Shown: piece after piece, positions 1 through 5,596 of the stretch | Layout: each line of letters begins with the position of its first letter | How positions within the stretch are numbered: the stretch's first letter is position 1 | Assembly (NCBI GenBank): GCA_002327405.1 | Contig: DCVO01000115.1 | Span: forward strand, 680-6,275 | Direction of reading: 5' to 3' | DNA: 5,596 nucleotides | Source: Thiobacillus sp. UBA2186 | GTDB lineage: Bacteria > Pseudomonadota > Gammaproteobacteria > Burkholderiales > Thiobacillaceae | Notes under the pieces: generated by a model | Databases searched by the model: none | Told to the model about the DNA's origin: nothing | What the model saw: the letters and a program-made list of their open reading frames with translations, nothing else | Translations under genes and position numbers: made by a program

Positions 1-111
1 GACCTGGACTACTGCGCCAACACCGCGCGGGAAATGAAGATCGACATGGCGCTCAAGAACAATTTCGGCTTCGGCGGCACCAACGGCTCGCTGGTTTTCA
101 AGCGAGTCTGA
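1..111 (+). CDS. fabF: Beta-ketoacyl-ACP synthase II, C-terminal end (partial)
   Basis: The window opens inside this gene; the last 36 residues and the TGA stop are visible. FabF condenses malonyl-ACP with a growing acyl-ACP in the cytosolic type II fatty acid elongation cycle. The visible tail contains NNFGFGGTNGSLVFKRV. The GFGGTN segment is the conserved glycine/phenylalanine loop near the C terminus of ketosynthases, which includes the gatekeeper Phe beside the active-site Cys. The ending closely resembles FabF tails such as NSFGFGGTNGSLIFKKI of E. coli, with Asn in place of the usual Ser before FGFGG. The catalytic Cys and the two His residues lie upstream and cannot be checked. fabF preceding pabB/pabC, mltG and tmk fits the conserved cluster. 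A FabB-type or other KAS paralogue is possible from so short a tail, but the context favours FabF. Confidence 0.9.
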   Translation, partial: DLDYCANTAREMKIDMALKNNFGFGGTNGSLVFKRV

Positions 112-120
112 TGTCTATCC

Positions 121-1437
121 GTGGAGATACTGGCCTGGCCTGATGTGCCGGATCTCCTCGCAGTAAGGACCGCCAGGCCCGACCGCTATCCGGCCCTGTT
201 CAGGACCGGAGGCAGTTCGGGCTGGGACATTCTGTTTGCCTTCCCGCAAGCGGGCCAAGCCCTGTATCGGGAGGCGAGTGCGGAAGCCGCCGCCGTTTTT
301 TTCGGCAGCTTGCCGCAGCCGCCTGCCGCCACTCCCGCTTCCTCATCCCTGCCGTTTCGCGGCGGCTGGCTGCTCGCGCTCAGCTACGAACTGGGCGGCC
401 TGCTCGAGCCGACGGCAGGCATGGCGGACGATCCCGAAAATTTCCCGCTTGCCTGGGCAAGCCGCATTCCCGCCGCCATCCTCATCGACCATCAGCAAAA
501 ACAGACCTGGCTGATGGCTGAAGAAGGGCAGGAAGCCTTGCTGCGGACTATGCAGGCCGACTTGCGTGCCGTGCCGGAACCGGAAGAAGCCGACCTTCCC
601 GATCTGCGGCTTGAAGAGGATGCCGCACAGGGGTTTCTCGACGGTGTCTCGCGCATCAAGTCCTACATCCGCGAGGGCGATGTGTTCCAGGTCAACCTGT
701 CGCGCGGCTGGCGCGCCGATTTTGCCGGGCCGGCTGCTTCGTCTCTGCTTTACCGCAAGCTGAGCCGCAGCAACCCGGCGCCGTTTTCCGCCGTTGCCGA
801 CATGGGCGACTGGAGCATCGTCAGTTCTTCGCCCGAGCGACTGGTCCGGCTGGGGCAGGGCGGCCGCATCCTCACCCGGCCCATTGCCGGGACGCACCCG
901 CGCGGCGCCACCCGCGAGGAGGACGCGGCGCTCAAGGCCAGGCTGGCCGCTCATCCCAAGGAGCGCGCCGAGCACATCATGCTGGTGGACCTGGAACGCA
1001 ACGATCTGGGCAGGATATGCGAACCCGGCAGCGTGCGGGTCGAGGCGCTCATGGAGCTGGAGAGCTACGCCCATGTGCACCACCTCGAATCCAGCGTGGT
1101 CGGACAACTCAGAAAAGGCATCGGGCTCCTCGAACTGATACGCGCCGTATTCCCTGGCGGGACCATCACCGGCTGTCCCAAGGTGCGCACCATGCAGATC
1201 ATCAGGGAACTGGAGGCGTCGCCGCGACGTGCCTATACAGGCAGTCTTGGCTACCTGAACCTGGATGGCACGCTCGACCTCAACATCCTGATCCGCAGTT
1301 TTCTGCTGCAAGACCGCACGGCCTGGTTCAGGACCGGCGCCGGCATCGTTGCGGATTCCGAGCCGGAACGCGAACTGGCCGAAACGCGGGCCAAGGCCAA
1401 GGGGCTTCTGAGGGCCTTGGCAAAGGAGGAAAGCTGA
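121..1437 (+). CDS. pabB: Aminodeoxychorismate synthase component I
   Basis: 438 aa, chorismate-binding family. With a glutamine amidotransferase (PabA/TrpG) it makes 4-amino-4-deoxychorismate from chorismate for folate synthesis. A divergent N-terminal domain (about 1-165, with LSYELG at 88-92) precedes the catalytic domain (about 170-435). Visible motifs are GDVFQVNLSRGW (186-197), SSPERLV (236-242), LVDLERNDLGR (288-298), FPGGTITGCPKVRTMQII (344-361) and the C-terminal GAGIVADSEPERELAETRAKA. At 254-258 the motif is PIAGT: residue 256 is Ala where E. coli PabB has its active-site Lys (PIKGT). TrpE also has Ala here, but the length (TrpE is usually near 500 aa), the TITGCPK motif and the adjacent pabC favour PabB. 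The start is uncertain. GTG at 121 is the first possible start after the fabF stop, which is in the same frame; it has no clear Shine-Dalgarno, and GTG at 145 is an alternative. The stop overlaps the pabC start by 1 nt. No pabA is in the window. Confidence 0.9.
   Translation: MEILAWPDVPDLLAVRTARPDRYPALFRTGGSSGWDILFAFPQAGQALYREASAEAAAVFFGSLPQPPAATPASSSLPFRGGWLLALSYELGGLLEPTAGMADDPENFPLAWASRIPAAILIDHQQKQTWLMAEEGQEALLRTMQADLRAVPEPEEADLPDLRLEEDAAQGFLDGVSRIKSYIREGDVFQVNLSRGWRADFAGPAASSLLYRKLSRSNPAPFSAVADMGDWSIVSSSPERLVRLGQGGRILTRPIAGTHPRGATREEDAALKARLAAHPKERAEHIMLVDLERNDLGRICEPGSVRVEALMELESYAHVHHLESSVVGQLRKGIGLLELIRAVFPGGTITGCPKVRTMQIIRELEASPRRAYTGSLGYLNLDGTLDLNILIRSFLLQDRTAWFRTGAGIVADSEPERELAETRAKAKGLLRALAKEES
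1422..1430 (+). promoter_or_regulatory. Strong Shine-Dalgarno of pabC
   Basis: AAAGGAGGA lies inside the last codons of pabB, with the AGGAGG core at 1424-1429, 7 nt before the ATG at 1437. It decides the pabC start in favour of 1437 over the in-frame ATG at 1449, whose nearest purine run (AAGGAG, 1441-1446) is only 2 nt away. With the 1-nt stop/start overlap it suggests coupled but also independently efficient initiation. Confidence 0.8.
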
Positions 1438-2243
1438 TGGAAGGAGTGATGCTCATCAATGGCGTGCGCTCTTCTGGCCTTGATGCGATGGACCGCGGGC
1501 TGCATTACGGCGATGGCGTGTTCCGCACGCTCAAGGCCGTGGCCGGCGAGGTGCGCTGGTGGGAAGACCATTTCCGCAAGCTGGCCGATGATTGCGCAGC
1601 GCTCTCGATTCCATGCCCGGACAGGGAACTGCTGGAAGCCGAAGTGCGCGAGATCGCGGCCGGGCCCGGGGTGGGTGTGGTCAAGATCATCGTCACGCGC
1701 GGCATCGGCCAGCGCGGCTATGCCATGCCGGCCGAAGCCGCGCCCAGCCGCATCGTCTCGGGTTTTCCGTTTTCTGGGCGAGAGAATCGCGATGTGCGGG
1801 TTCGCTGGTGCGAACTGCGGCTGTCGCACCAGCCTAAGCTTGCAGGGATCAAGCACCTGAATCGACTGGAGAATGTACTGGCACGCTCCGAGTGGGATGA
1901 TGCGGACATTGCCGAAGGCCTGCTCCTGGATGAAGCCGGCCGAGTGATCTGCGGTACCATGACCAACCTGTTCATTGTCGAACAGGGCGGGCTGATTACG
2001 CCGGATGTTTCGGGTTGCGGCATAGCAGGGGTGACACGCAGCCGGATCATGCATGCGGCGGTGCAACATGGACAGACGGCATCCGTGGAACCGATTTCGC
2101 GCGAACGCCTGCTGGCAGCAGATGGGGTTTTGTTGTGCAATAGCCTTGTCGGCATCTGGCGCGTGGCAGAACTGGGGCAAAAGCGCTGGCCGAACAGTGG
2201 CTGGGCTGGGAAACTGAGAAACTGGCTGGATGAAAATAATTAA
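1437..2243 (+). CDS. pabC: Aminodeoxychorismate lyase (PLP enzyme)
   Basis: 268 aa, fold-type IV PLP enzyme of the branched-chain aminotransferase/ADC lyase family. It removes pyruvate from 4-amino-4-deoxychorismate to give p-aminobenzoate, the step after PabB. The length matches E. coli PabC (269 aa). Visible motifs are GLHYGDGVFRTL (21-32); LAGIKHLNRLENVLAR (135-150), with Lys139 as the expected PLP Schiff-base lysine (E. coli has LAGLKHLNRLEQVL); and GTMTNLFIV (173-181), the cofactor phosphate-binding region. The ATG overlaps the pabB stop as TGATG and follows a strong Shine-Dalgarno. The last 14 nt overlap mltG. D-amino-acid aminotransferases and BCATs share the fold, but the KHLNRLE signature and the pabB neighbour support ADC lyase. 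The whole chorismate-to-pABA branch, apart from the glutaminase subunit, is therefore encoded here. Confidence 0.93.
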   Translation: MEGVMLINGVRSSGLDAMDRGLHYGDGVFRTLKAVAGEVRWWEDHFRKLADDCAALSIPCPDRELLEAEVREIAAGPGVGVVKIIVTRGIGQRGYAMPAEAAPSRIVSGFPFSGRENRDVRVRWCELRLSHQPKLAGIKHLNRLENVLARSEWDDADIAEGLLLDEAGRVICGTMTNLFIVEQGGLITPDVSGCGIAGVTRSRIMHAAVQHGQTASVEPISRERLLAADGVLLCNSLVGIWRVAELGQKRWPNSGWAGKLRNWLDENN

Positions 2244-3231
2244 AAAACTGATTCGTTTTGGCGTGCTCGTTCTTTTGGGGTTGGCGGCCTGGATGGCATG
2301 GTTTGCCTTTCGTCCGCTTGACCTGCCTGTAACGCCATATCAGCTTACCCTCGAGCCGGGTACCAGTCTGAAGGGACTGGCGATGCAGCTCGAAAACGAC
2401 GGCGTGCTGGAAGGCGAAACCCGTTTCCGCATCCTGGGGCGGGTGATGGGGTATGCAGGCCGCCTTCAGGCCGGCAGATACACTCTCGAAGAACCGCTGT
2501 CCCCCATGGAACTTCTGGGCAAGATCGTGCGCGGCGAGGTCACGAAAGCGGCCATTCTTCTGGTCGAGGGCTGGAATATCCGCGAGGTTCGCCAGGAGCT
2601 GGCACGCAATCCCCATCTGGAACACCAGCTGGTCGACATGACCGATGCCGACATGCTGGGCGCCATCGGTGCCGAAGAAAAACATCCCGAAGGCCTGTTC
2701 TTTCCGGACACCTATTTCTTCAATCCCGATTCGCCCGACATCGATGTTTTACGCCGCGCTTACAAATTGCAGCAGGAGAAATTGCTCGCTGCATGGGAAA
2801 CCAGAGCCCCTGATCTCCCTTACGAAACGCCCTACGAGGCGCTGATCATGGCCTCCATCATCGAAAAGGAAACCGGAGCACCCGAGGAAAGACCGCAGAT
2901 CGCCGCAGTATTCATCAACCGGCTTAAAATGGGAATGCGCCTGCAGACCGATCCCACCGTGATCTACGGCCTGGGGGCGAAATTCGACGGCAACCTGCGC
3001 AAGGCCGACCTGCAGCGCGACACGCCTTACAATACCTACACGCGCGCCGGTCTGCCGCCGACGCCGATCGCCATGCCCGGCGAAGAAGCCATCCGCGCCG
3101 CGCTCAATCCGGCCGATTCAAAGGCGCTGTATTTCGTGTCCCGGGGCGACGGCACGCATGTGTTCTCCAACTCGCTGGACGATCACAACCGCGCAGTCAA
3201 CAAGTACCAGAAATCAGTAGTGAAGAAATGA
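2230..3231 (+). CDS. mltG: Endolytic murein transglycosylase MltG
   Basis: 333 aa (E. coli MltG, formerly YceG, is 340). This inner-membrane enzyme cuts nascent glycan strands inside the chain, leaving 1,6-anhydro-MurNAc ends, and is thought to act as a terminase of glycan polymerisation. The N terminus is MKIIKKLIRF followed by a single hydrophobic segment at about 9-27, giving an N-in, periplasmic-domain topology. A LysM-like subdomain is expected at about 35-105, then the YceG catalytic domain. Visible motifs are EGLFFPDTYFF (154-164), SIIEKETGAPEERP (209-222) with Glu212 as the expected catalytic residue, and FINRLKMGMRLQTDPTVIYGLG (228-249). The start lies inside pabC (14-nt overlap) with no good Shine-Dalgarno. 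The first codons are very AT-rich, so translation probably depends on coupling plus an unstructured start. The stop overlaps tmk by 4 nt (ATGA). Confidence 0.95.
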   Translation: MKIIKKLIRFGVLVLLGLAAWMAWFAFRPLDLPVTPYQLTLEPGTSLKGLAMQLENDGVLEGETRFRILGRVMGYAGRLQAGRYTLEEPLSPMELLGKIVRGEVTKAAILLVEGWNIREVRQELARNPHLEHQLVDMTDADMLGAIGAEEKHPEGLFFPDTYFFNPDSPDIDVLRRAYKLQQEKLLAAWETRAPDLPYETPYEALIMASIIEKETGAPEERPQIAAVFINRLKMGMRLQTDPTVIYGLGAKFDGNLRKADLQRDTPYNTYTRAGLPPTPIAMPGEEAIRAALNPADSKALYFVSRGDGTHVFSNSLDDHNRAVNKYQKSVVKK

Positions 3232-3836
3232 GACCAGGCAAATTCATCACGCTTGAAGGGGTAGACGGCGCGGGCAAGAGCACCCATCTCGACTATATCG
3301 CCGGCAAGATCAGGTCCCGTGGCGTGGAACTGGTGGTAACGCGCGAGCCGGGCGGCACGCCGCTGGGCGAGAAGCTGCGCGCGCTGCTCTTGAACGACTC
3401 CATGCAGCCCGACACCGAGTTGATGCTGATGTACGCGGCACGCGCCGAGCACGTGGCCGCGCTGATCAAGCCCGCGCTGGCGCGCGGCGCCTGGGTCTTG
3501 TCCGACCGTTTCGCCGATGCCAGTTACGCCTACCAGTGCGGCGGGCGCGGCATCGACGCCGGCCGCCTGCAGGCCCTGGAAGACTGGACACTGGCCGGCT
3601 TCAAGCCGGACCTGACCTTGCTGTTCGATGTTTCGGCCGAGCTTGCCGAGGCACGTCGTGCCCCGGCGAGGACGGCCGACCGCTTCGAGCAGGAGCAGAC
3701 TGCGTTTTTTGCCCGCGTGCGCGAGGCCTACCTGAAGCGCGCGCAGGCCGAGCCGGGCCGCATTCATGTCATCGACGCCAGCCACAGCATCGAATCCATC
3801 CGCGTCGAACTCGACCGGATTCTGGAGCGTCTTTGA
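3228..3836 (+). CDS. tmk: Thymidylate kinase
   Basis: 202 aa (E. coli Tmk is 213). It phosphorylates dTMP to dTDP with ATP in the cytosol, the step through which all dTTP precursor must pass. The P-loop is GVDGAGKST (11-19). TREPGGTP (38-45) contributes to dTMP binding. SDRFADASYAYQ (92-103) carries the conserved DR motif. The LID region, about 141-157 (EARRAPARTADRFEQEQ), is Arg-rich, as in the E. coli-like type II enzymes that supply the catalytic arginine from the LID rather than the P-loop. The start ATG overlaps the mltG stop as ATGA, and only a weak GAAG precedes it, so translation is probably coupled to mltG. The stop overlaps holB by 1 nt. The tmk-holB pair is widely conserved in proteobacteria. 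No anomalies are seen. Confidence 0.97.
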   Translation: MRPGKFITLEGVDGAGKSTHLDYIAGKIRSRGVELVVTREPGGTPLGEKLRALLLNDSMQPDTELMLMYAARAEHVAALIKPALARGAWVLSDRFADASYAYQCGGRGIDAGRLQALEDWTLAGFKPDLTLLFDVSAELAEARRAPARTADRFEQEQTAFFARVREAYLKRAQAEPGRIHVIDASHSIESIRVELDRILERL

Positions 3837-4828
3837 TGCCGGCGCCTTATCCCTGGCTTTCGCCCTTCTGGTCCCGGCTGCTCGGCATGCGCCAGCGCAT
3901 GCCGCATGCCCTGCTGCTGGCCGGCCCGCAGGGCGTGGGCAAGCTGCAACTGGCGAGAGGCTGGGCGCAAAGCCTGTTATGCGAGCAGCCCAGGCAGGAT
4001 GGCGAGGCCTGTGGCGAATGCGAGGGTTGCCACTGGTTCGACGCCGGTACGCATCCGGACTTCCTGCACCTGACCCTGCTGGAGAAGGAAACCAGGGAGG
4101 GCGAGGTGCGCATGGCCACCGAAATCAGCGTCGAGCAGGCGCGCCAGGCCGTCGATTTCGTGCAACTGTCCACCTATCGCGCCGGTTATCGCCTGGTGCT
4201 GATCGAACCGGCCGAGGCGCTCAACACCGCTTCGGCCAACGCCCTGCTCAAGGTCCTGGAAGAGCCGCCGATAAATACGGTGTTCATTCTGGTCAGCCAC
4301 CAGCCCCGCCAGCTGCTGCCGACCATACTCAGCCGCTGCCACAAACTGGAGGTGGGGCTGCCGGACATGACGATGCTGCAGGGCTGGCTCAGACAGAACG
4401 GCCTGGACGAGAAAGCCCTGGCCTGGGTCAGCGGCGCGCCGCTGTCGGTACTGGAAGCGAGAGATGATGGCGAACTCGAGATTCGCCAGGAATTGCTTGA
4501 TGCGTTGAGCAGGACGAAAAGTTTAGATGGCGTGGCGCTGGCGGAAAGCTGGAACAAGCAGGTGCCGGCACGTACCTGGCATAAGGTAAGCTACAAGTGG
4601 CTGCTGGACCTGTTGTCTTGCGCCCTCGGGGGCAAGGCGGGTTTCAATCCGGATTACCAGGCAGCGCTGAGCGGGCTGGCACGAAGCGCCAATCTGGGAA
4701 ATTTGCTGGACTTCGTCCGGCGTGAGGCTGAAAGCGGGAGATGGGTGGATCATCCGCTCAACCGGCAGATGGTGATGGAATCCTGGCTGATCGAATACGG
4801 CCGCATTTTTGAAGGAGGAGGCAGATGA
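3836..4828 (+). CDS. holB: DNA polymerase III delta' subunit
   Basis: 330 aa (E. coli HolB is 334). Delta' is the stator of the clamp loader (gamma/tau-delta-delta') that loads the beta clamp during replication. The N-terminal AAA+-like domain (about 1-175) has a P-loop remnant GPQGVGKL (30-37), in which Leu replaces the Ser/Thr needed for Mg-ATP. The four zinc-module cysteines are C49, C59, C62 and C65, followed by GTHPDF (71-76). The Walker B position reads LIEPAEALN (122-130) and is followed by SANALLKVLEEPP (133-145), typical of HolB/DnaX. The SRC motif (166-168) carries the Arg that contacts the neighbouring ATP site. The remainder is the helical lid and collar domain, less conserved. 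The start is ATG 3836, preceded by GGAG at 3824-3827 and forming TGATG with the tmk stop. The frame stays open upstream into tmk, but family length and start signals support 3836. Confidence 0.95.
   Translation: MPAPYPWLSPFWSRLLGMRQRMPHALLLAGPQGVGKLQLARGWAQSLLCEQPRQDGEACGECEGCHWFDAGTHPDFLHLTLLEKETREGEVRMATEISVEQARQAVDFVQLSTYRAGYRLVLIEPAEALNTASANALLKVLEEPPINTVFILVSHQPRQLLPTILSRCHKLEVGLPDMTMLQGWLRQNGLDEKALAWVSGAPLSVLEARDDGELEIRQELLDALSRTKSLDGVALAESWNKQVPARTWHKVSYKWLLDLLSCALGGKAGFNPDYQAALSGLARSANLGNLLDFVRREAESGRWVDHPLNRQMVMESWLIEYGRIFEGGGR
4812..4821 (+). promoter_or_regulatory. Duplicated Shine-Dalgarno of pilZ
   Basis: AAGGAGGAGG at the 3' end of holB offers two overlapping AGGAGG cores (4813-4818 and 4816-4821). 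Two consecutive ATG codons follow at 4825 and 4828. Each core sits 6 nt from one of the two ATGs, so either methionine could be used. The proteins would differ by one residue. The site also encodes the C-terminal EGGGR of HolB. Confidence 0.75.
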
Positions 4829-5199
4829 TGCAGTCACCCGCGTCAGAAATGGGAGGCGGCGCCCGCCCCGGCGTGCTCTCGCTGGCCATCAAGGAAAAGG
4901 CGGCCTTGTTTGCCGCCTACATGCCTTTCGTCAAGGGCGGCGGCCTGTTCATTCCCACCAACAAGGCCTACAAGATCGGCGAAGAGGTCTACATGCTGCT
5001 GTCGCTGATGGACGATCCCGCCAAGATTCCGGTTTCCGGCAAGGTCATCTGGGTCACGCCGCAGGGCGCGCACGGCGGCCGGGCACAGGGCATAGGCGTG
5101 CAATTCGCCGCCAACGAAAGCGGCAACGCCGCGCGCAACAAGATCGAGGGCTTTCTGGGCGGCGCGCTCAAGTCCGCGCGGCCGACGCATACGATGTAA
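4825..5199 (+). CDS. pilZ: Type IV pilus assembly protein PilZ
   Basis: 124 aa, single PilZ domain, matching the founding PilZ of Pseudomonas (about 118 aa) along most of its length. Characteristic stretches are PGVLSLAIKEKAALFAAYMP (15-34), GGLFIPTNKAYKIGEEV (39-55), IPVSGKVIWVTPQGA (68-82), GIGVQF (89-94) and the C-terminal LKSARPTHTM. In Pseudomonas and Xanthomonas this protein is needed for pilus biogenesis and acts with FimX and the extension ATPase PilB. The c-di-GMP-binding RxxxR and D/NxSxxG motifs of canonical PilZ domains are absent: the second position reads GGLFIPT. It is therefore expected to work by protein contact rather than by binding c-di-GMP itself. The N terminus is about ten residues longer than in the shortest relatives. 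The gene overlaps holB by 4 nt and is probably the last gene of the coupled run. No clear terminator follows. Confidence 0.95.
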   Translation: MMQSPASEMGGGARPGVLSLAIKEKAALFAAYMPFVKGGGLFIPTNKAYKIGEEVYMLLSLMDDPAKIPVSGKVIWVTPQGAHGGRAQGIGVQFAANESGNAARNKIEGFLGGALKSARPTHTM

Positions 5200-5202
5200 T
5201 TC

Positions 5203-5292
5203 AGTAACAAGTAACAAGTTGTAAGTCTCAAGTTCGTCAGGGCTGGGGCGTAAAATGTATCTCTCGCAACTTGTAACTTGAATCTTGTGACT
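5203..5292 (+). repeat. Heptad-periodic imperfect inverted repeat in the pilZ-tatD gap
   Basis: The left arm (5203-5237) is a run of five 7-nt units of the form AGTnnnN, the first four ending in A: AGTAACA, AGTAACA, AGTTGTA, AGTCTCA, AGTTCGT. The right arm (5265-5292) has the mirror form NnnnACT/TCT: CGCAACT, TGTAACT, TGAATCT, TGTGACT. Bases 5208-5221 (CAAGTAACAAGTTG) are complementary to 5267-5280 at 13 of 14 positions, enclosing a 45-nt middle. The arms are AT-rich with no T-run, so this does not look like a standard intrinsic terminator. The element fills nearly all of the 98-nt spacer and ends 5 nt before the tatD ATG. It could be a dispersed repeat or a small non-autonomous element; no target duplication is evident at its edges. 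The pattern is direct observation; its function is unknown. Confidence 0.75.
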
Positions 5293-5297
5293 GGTTT

Positions 5298-5596
5298 ATG
5301 TTTATCGATTCACACTGCCATCTCAATTTCCCGGACTTCGAAGGCAAGCTTCCTGATATCTACCGGCATATGCAGGACAACCAGGTCAGCCACGCGCTGT
5401 GCATCAGCGTCGATCTGGAAACCTTTCCCGAAGTGCTGGCTGTAGCCGAAAGCCGCGACAATCTTTACGCTACGGTCGGCGTGCATCCCGATCACGAAGA
5501 CTGCACCGAGCCCACGGAGGAGCAGCTCGTCGAACTGGCCGCGCATCCCAAGGTGATCGGGATCGGCGAGACCGGCATGGATTACTACCGCACGCC
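5298..5596 (+). CDS. tatD: TatD-family metal-dependent hydrolase, N-terminal part (partial)
   Basis: 99 complete codons plus two bases (encoding Pro) are visible; the family is about 260 aa. TatD/YcfH proteins are TIM-barrel metal-dependent hydrolases with reported 3'-5' exonuclease/DNase activity in the cytosol. The N terminus MFIDSHCHL carries the HxH metal ligands (His6, His8). GVHP (61-64) is the conserved barrel segment, and GIGETGMDYY (88-97) carries the metal-ligand Glu91. Position after holB/pilZ is conserved, which points to the YcfH-type paralogue. The ATG at 5298 is the only possible start, since an in-frame TAA lies at 5274. No Shine-Dalgarno is visible in the preceding 20 nt, which belong to the heptad repeat. 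Gly rather than Cys or Ala in GETGMDYY is common. The C-terminal active-site residues are outside the window. Confidence 0.95.
   Translation, partial: MFIDSHCHLNFPDFEGKLPDIYRHMQDNQVSHALCISVDLETFPEVLAVAESRDNLYATVGVHPDHEDCTEPTEEQLVELAAHPKVIGIGETGMDYYRT

Noticed and set aside
343..1311. Long open frame on the minus strand (322 codons) opposite pabB
   Set aside because: It is a GC-rich antisense shadow. The translation is rich in His, Gln and Ala with no recognisable motif, and the plus strand encodes a clear PabB.
1017..1436. Upstream extension of pabC into pabB (ATG at 1017)
   Set aside because: The extra residues are a shadow of pabB in another frame. The strong Shine-Dalgarno and family length place the start at 1437.
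121..1437. Reading this gene as anthranilate synthase TrpE because of the PIAGT motif
   Set aside because: 438 aa is short for TrpE, the TITGCPK and GAGIVADSEPERE motifs fit the PabB group, and pabC overlaps directly downstream. TrpE-like chemistry is kept only as a finding.
1660..1680. GC-rich palindrome CCGGGCCCGG in pabC
   Set aside because: It lies inside coding sequence for an Ala/Gly/Pro stretch and is expected by chance at this GC content.
1251..2180. Long open frame on the minus strand (309 codons) opposite pabB/pabC
   Set aside because: There are no recognisable motifs, and it lies antisense to pabC with its intact PLP-lysine motif.
3536..3835. Upstream extension of holB into tmk (ATG at 3536)
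   Set aside because: The extension is the out-of-frame reading of tmk with low-complexity Arg/Gly/Pro composition. HolB length and the GGAG/TGATG start support 3836.
5228..5256. tatD promoter with a -10 at TAAAAT (5251-5256)
   Set aside because: The hexamer 17 nt upstream (TCAAGT) is a poor -35, and a match in AT-rich repeat sequence is weak evidence.
5208..5280. Rho-independent terminator after pilZ
   Set aside because: The stem is AT-rich, has a mismatch and a 45-nt loop, and is not followed by a T-run.

Overview
This 5.6 kb window is an ordinary but informative stretch of conserved core genome from a GC-rich proteobacterium, most likely a betaproteobacterium. The gene order fabF-pabB-pabC-mltG-tmk-holB-pilZ-tatD is an expanded form of the enteric fabF-pabC-mltG-tmk-holB-tatD cluster. 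The pilZ gene between holB and tatD is typical of bacteria with type IV pili such as Pseudomonas, Xanthomonas and many betaproteobacteria. The genus cannot be fixed from the sequence alone. All genes are on the + strand and coding density is nearly complete.

Layout: 1-111 is the 3' end of fabF (fatty acid elongation). 121-1437 is pabB and 1437-2243 is pabC, which together convert chorismate to p-aminobenzoate for folate. 2230-3231 is mltG (peptidoglycan glycan-strand release). 3228-3836 is tmk (dTMP kinase) and 3836-4828 is holB (clamp-loader delta' subunit). 4825-5199 is pilZ (type IV pilus assembly). 5200-5297 is the only real intergenic gap and holds a heptad-periodic inverted repeat. 5298 to the window end is the 5' part of tatD (metal-dependent DNase/hydrolase).

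From pabB to pilZ every junction overlaps (1, 14, 4, 1 and 4 nt), so these six genes almost certainly form one translationally coupled operon. fabF is separated from pabB by only 9 nt. The genes join lipid synthesis, one-carbon/folate supply, thymidylate supply, DNA polymerase III loading and cell-wall processing. Folate is needed for dTMP synthesis, and dTMP is the substrate of Tmk, so pabB/pabC and tmk are metabolically linked. pilZ looks like a lineage-specific addition.

No mobile element, CRISPR array, RNA gene, defence system or clearly new biological system is visible. The points most worth checking are: a PabB with Ala where the E. coli-type enzyme has its active-site Lys; the heptad inverted repeat directly before tatD, which appears to leave tatD without a Shine-Dalgarno sequence; and an ambiguous pabB start.
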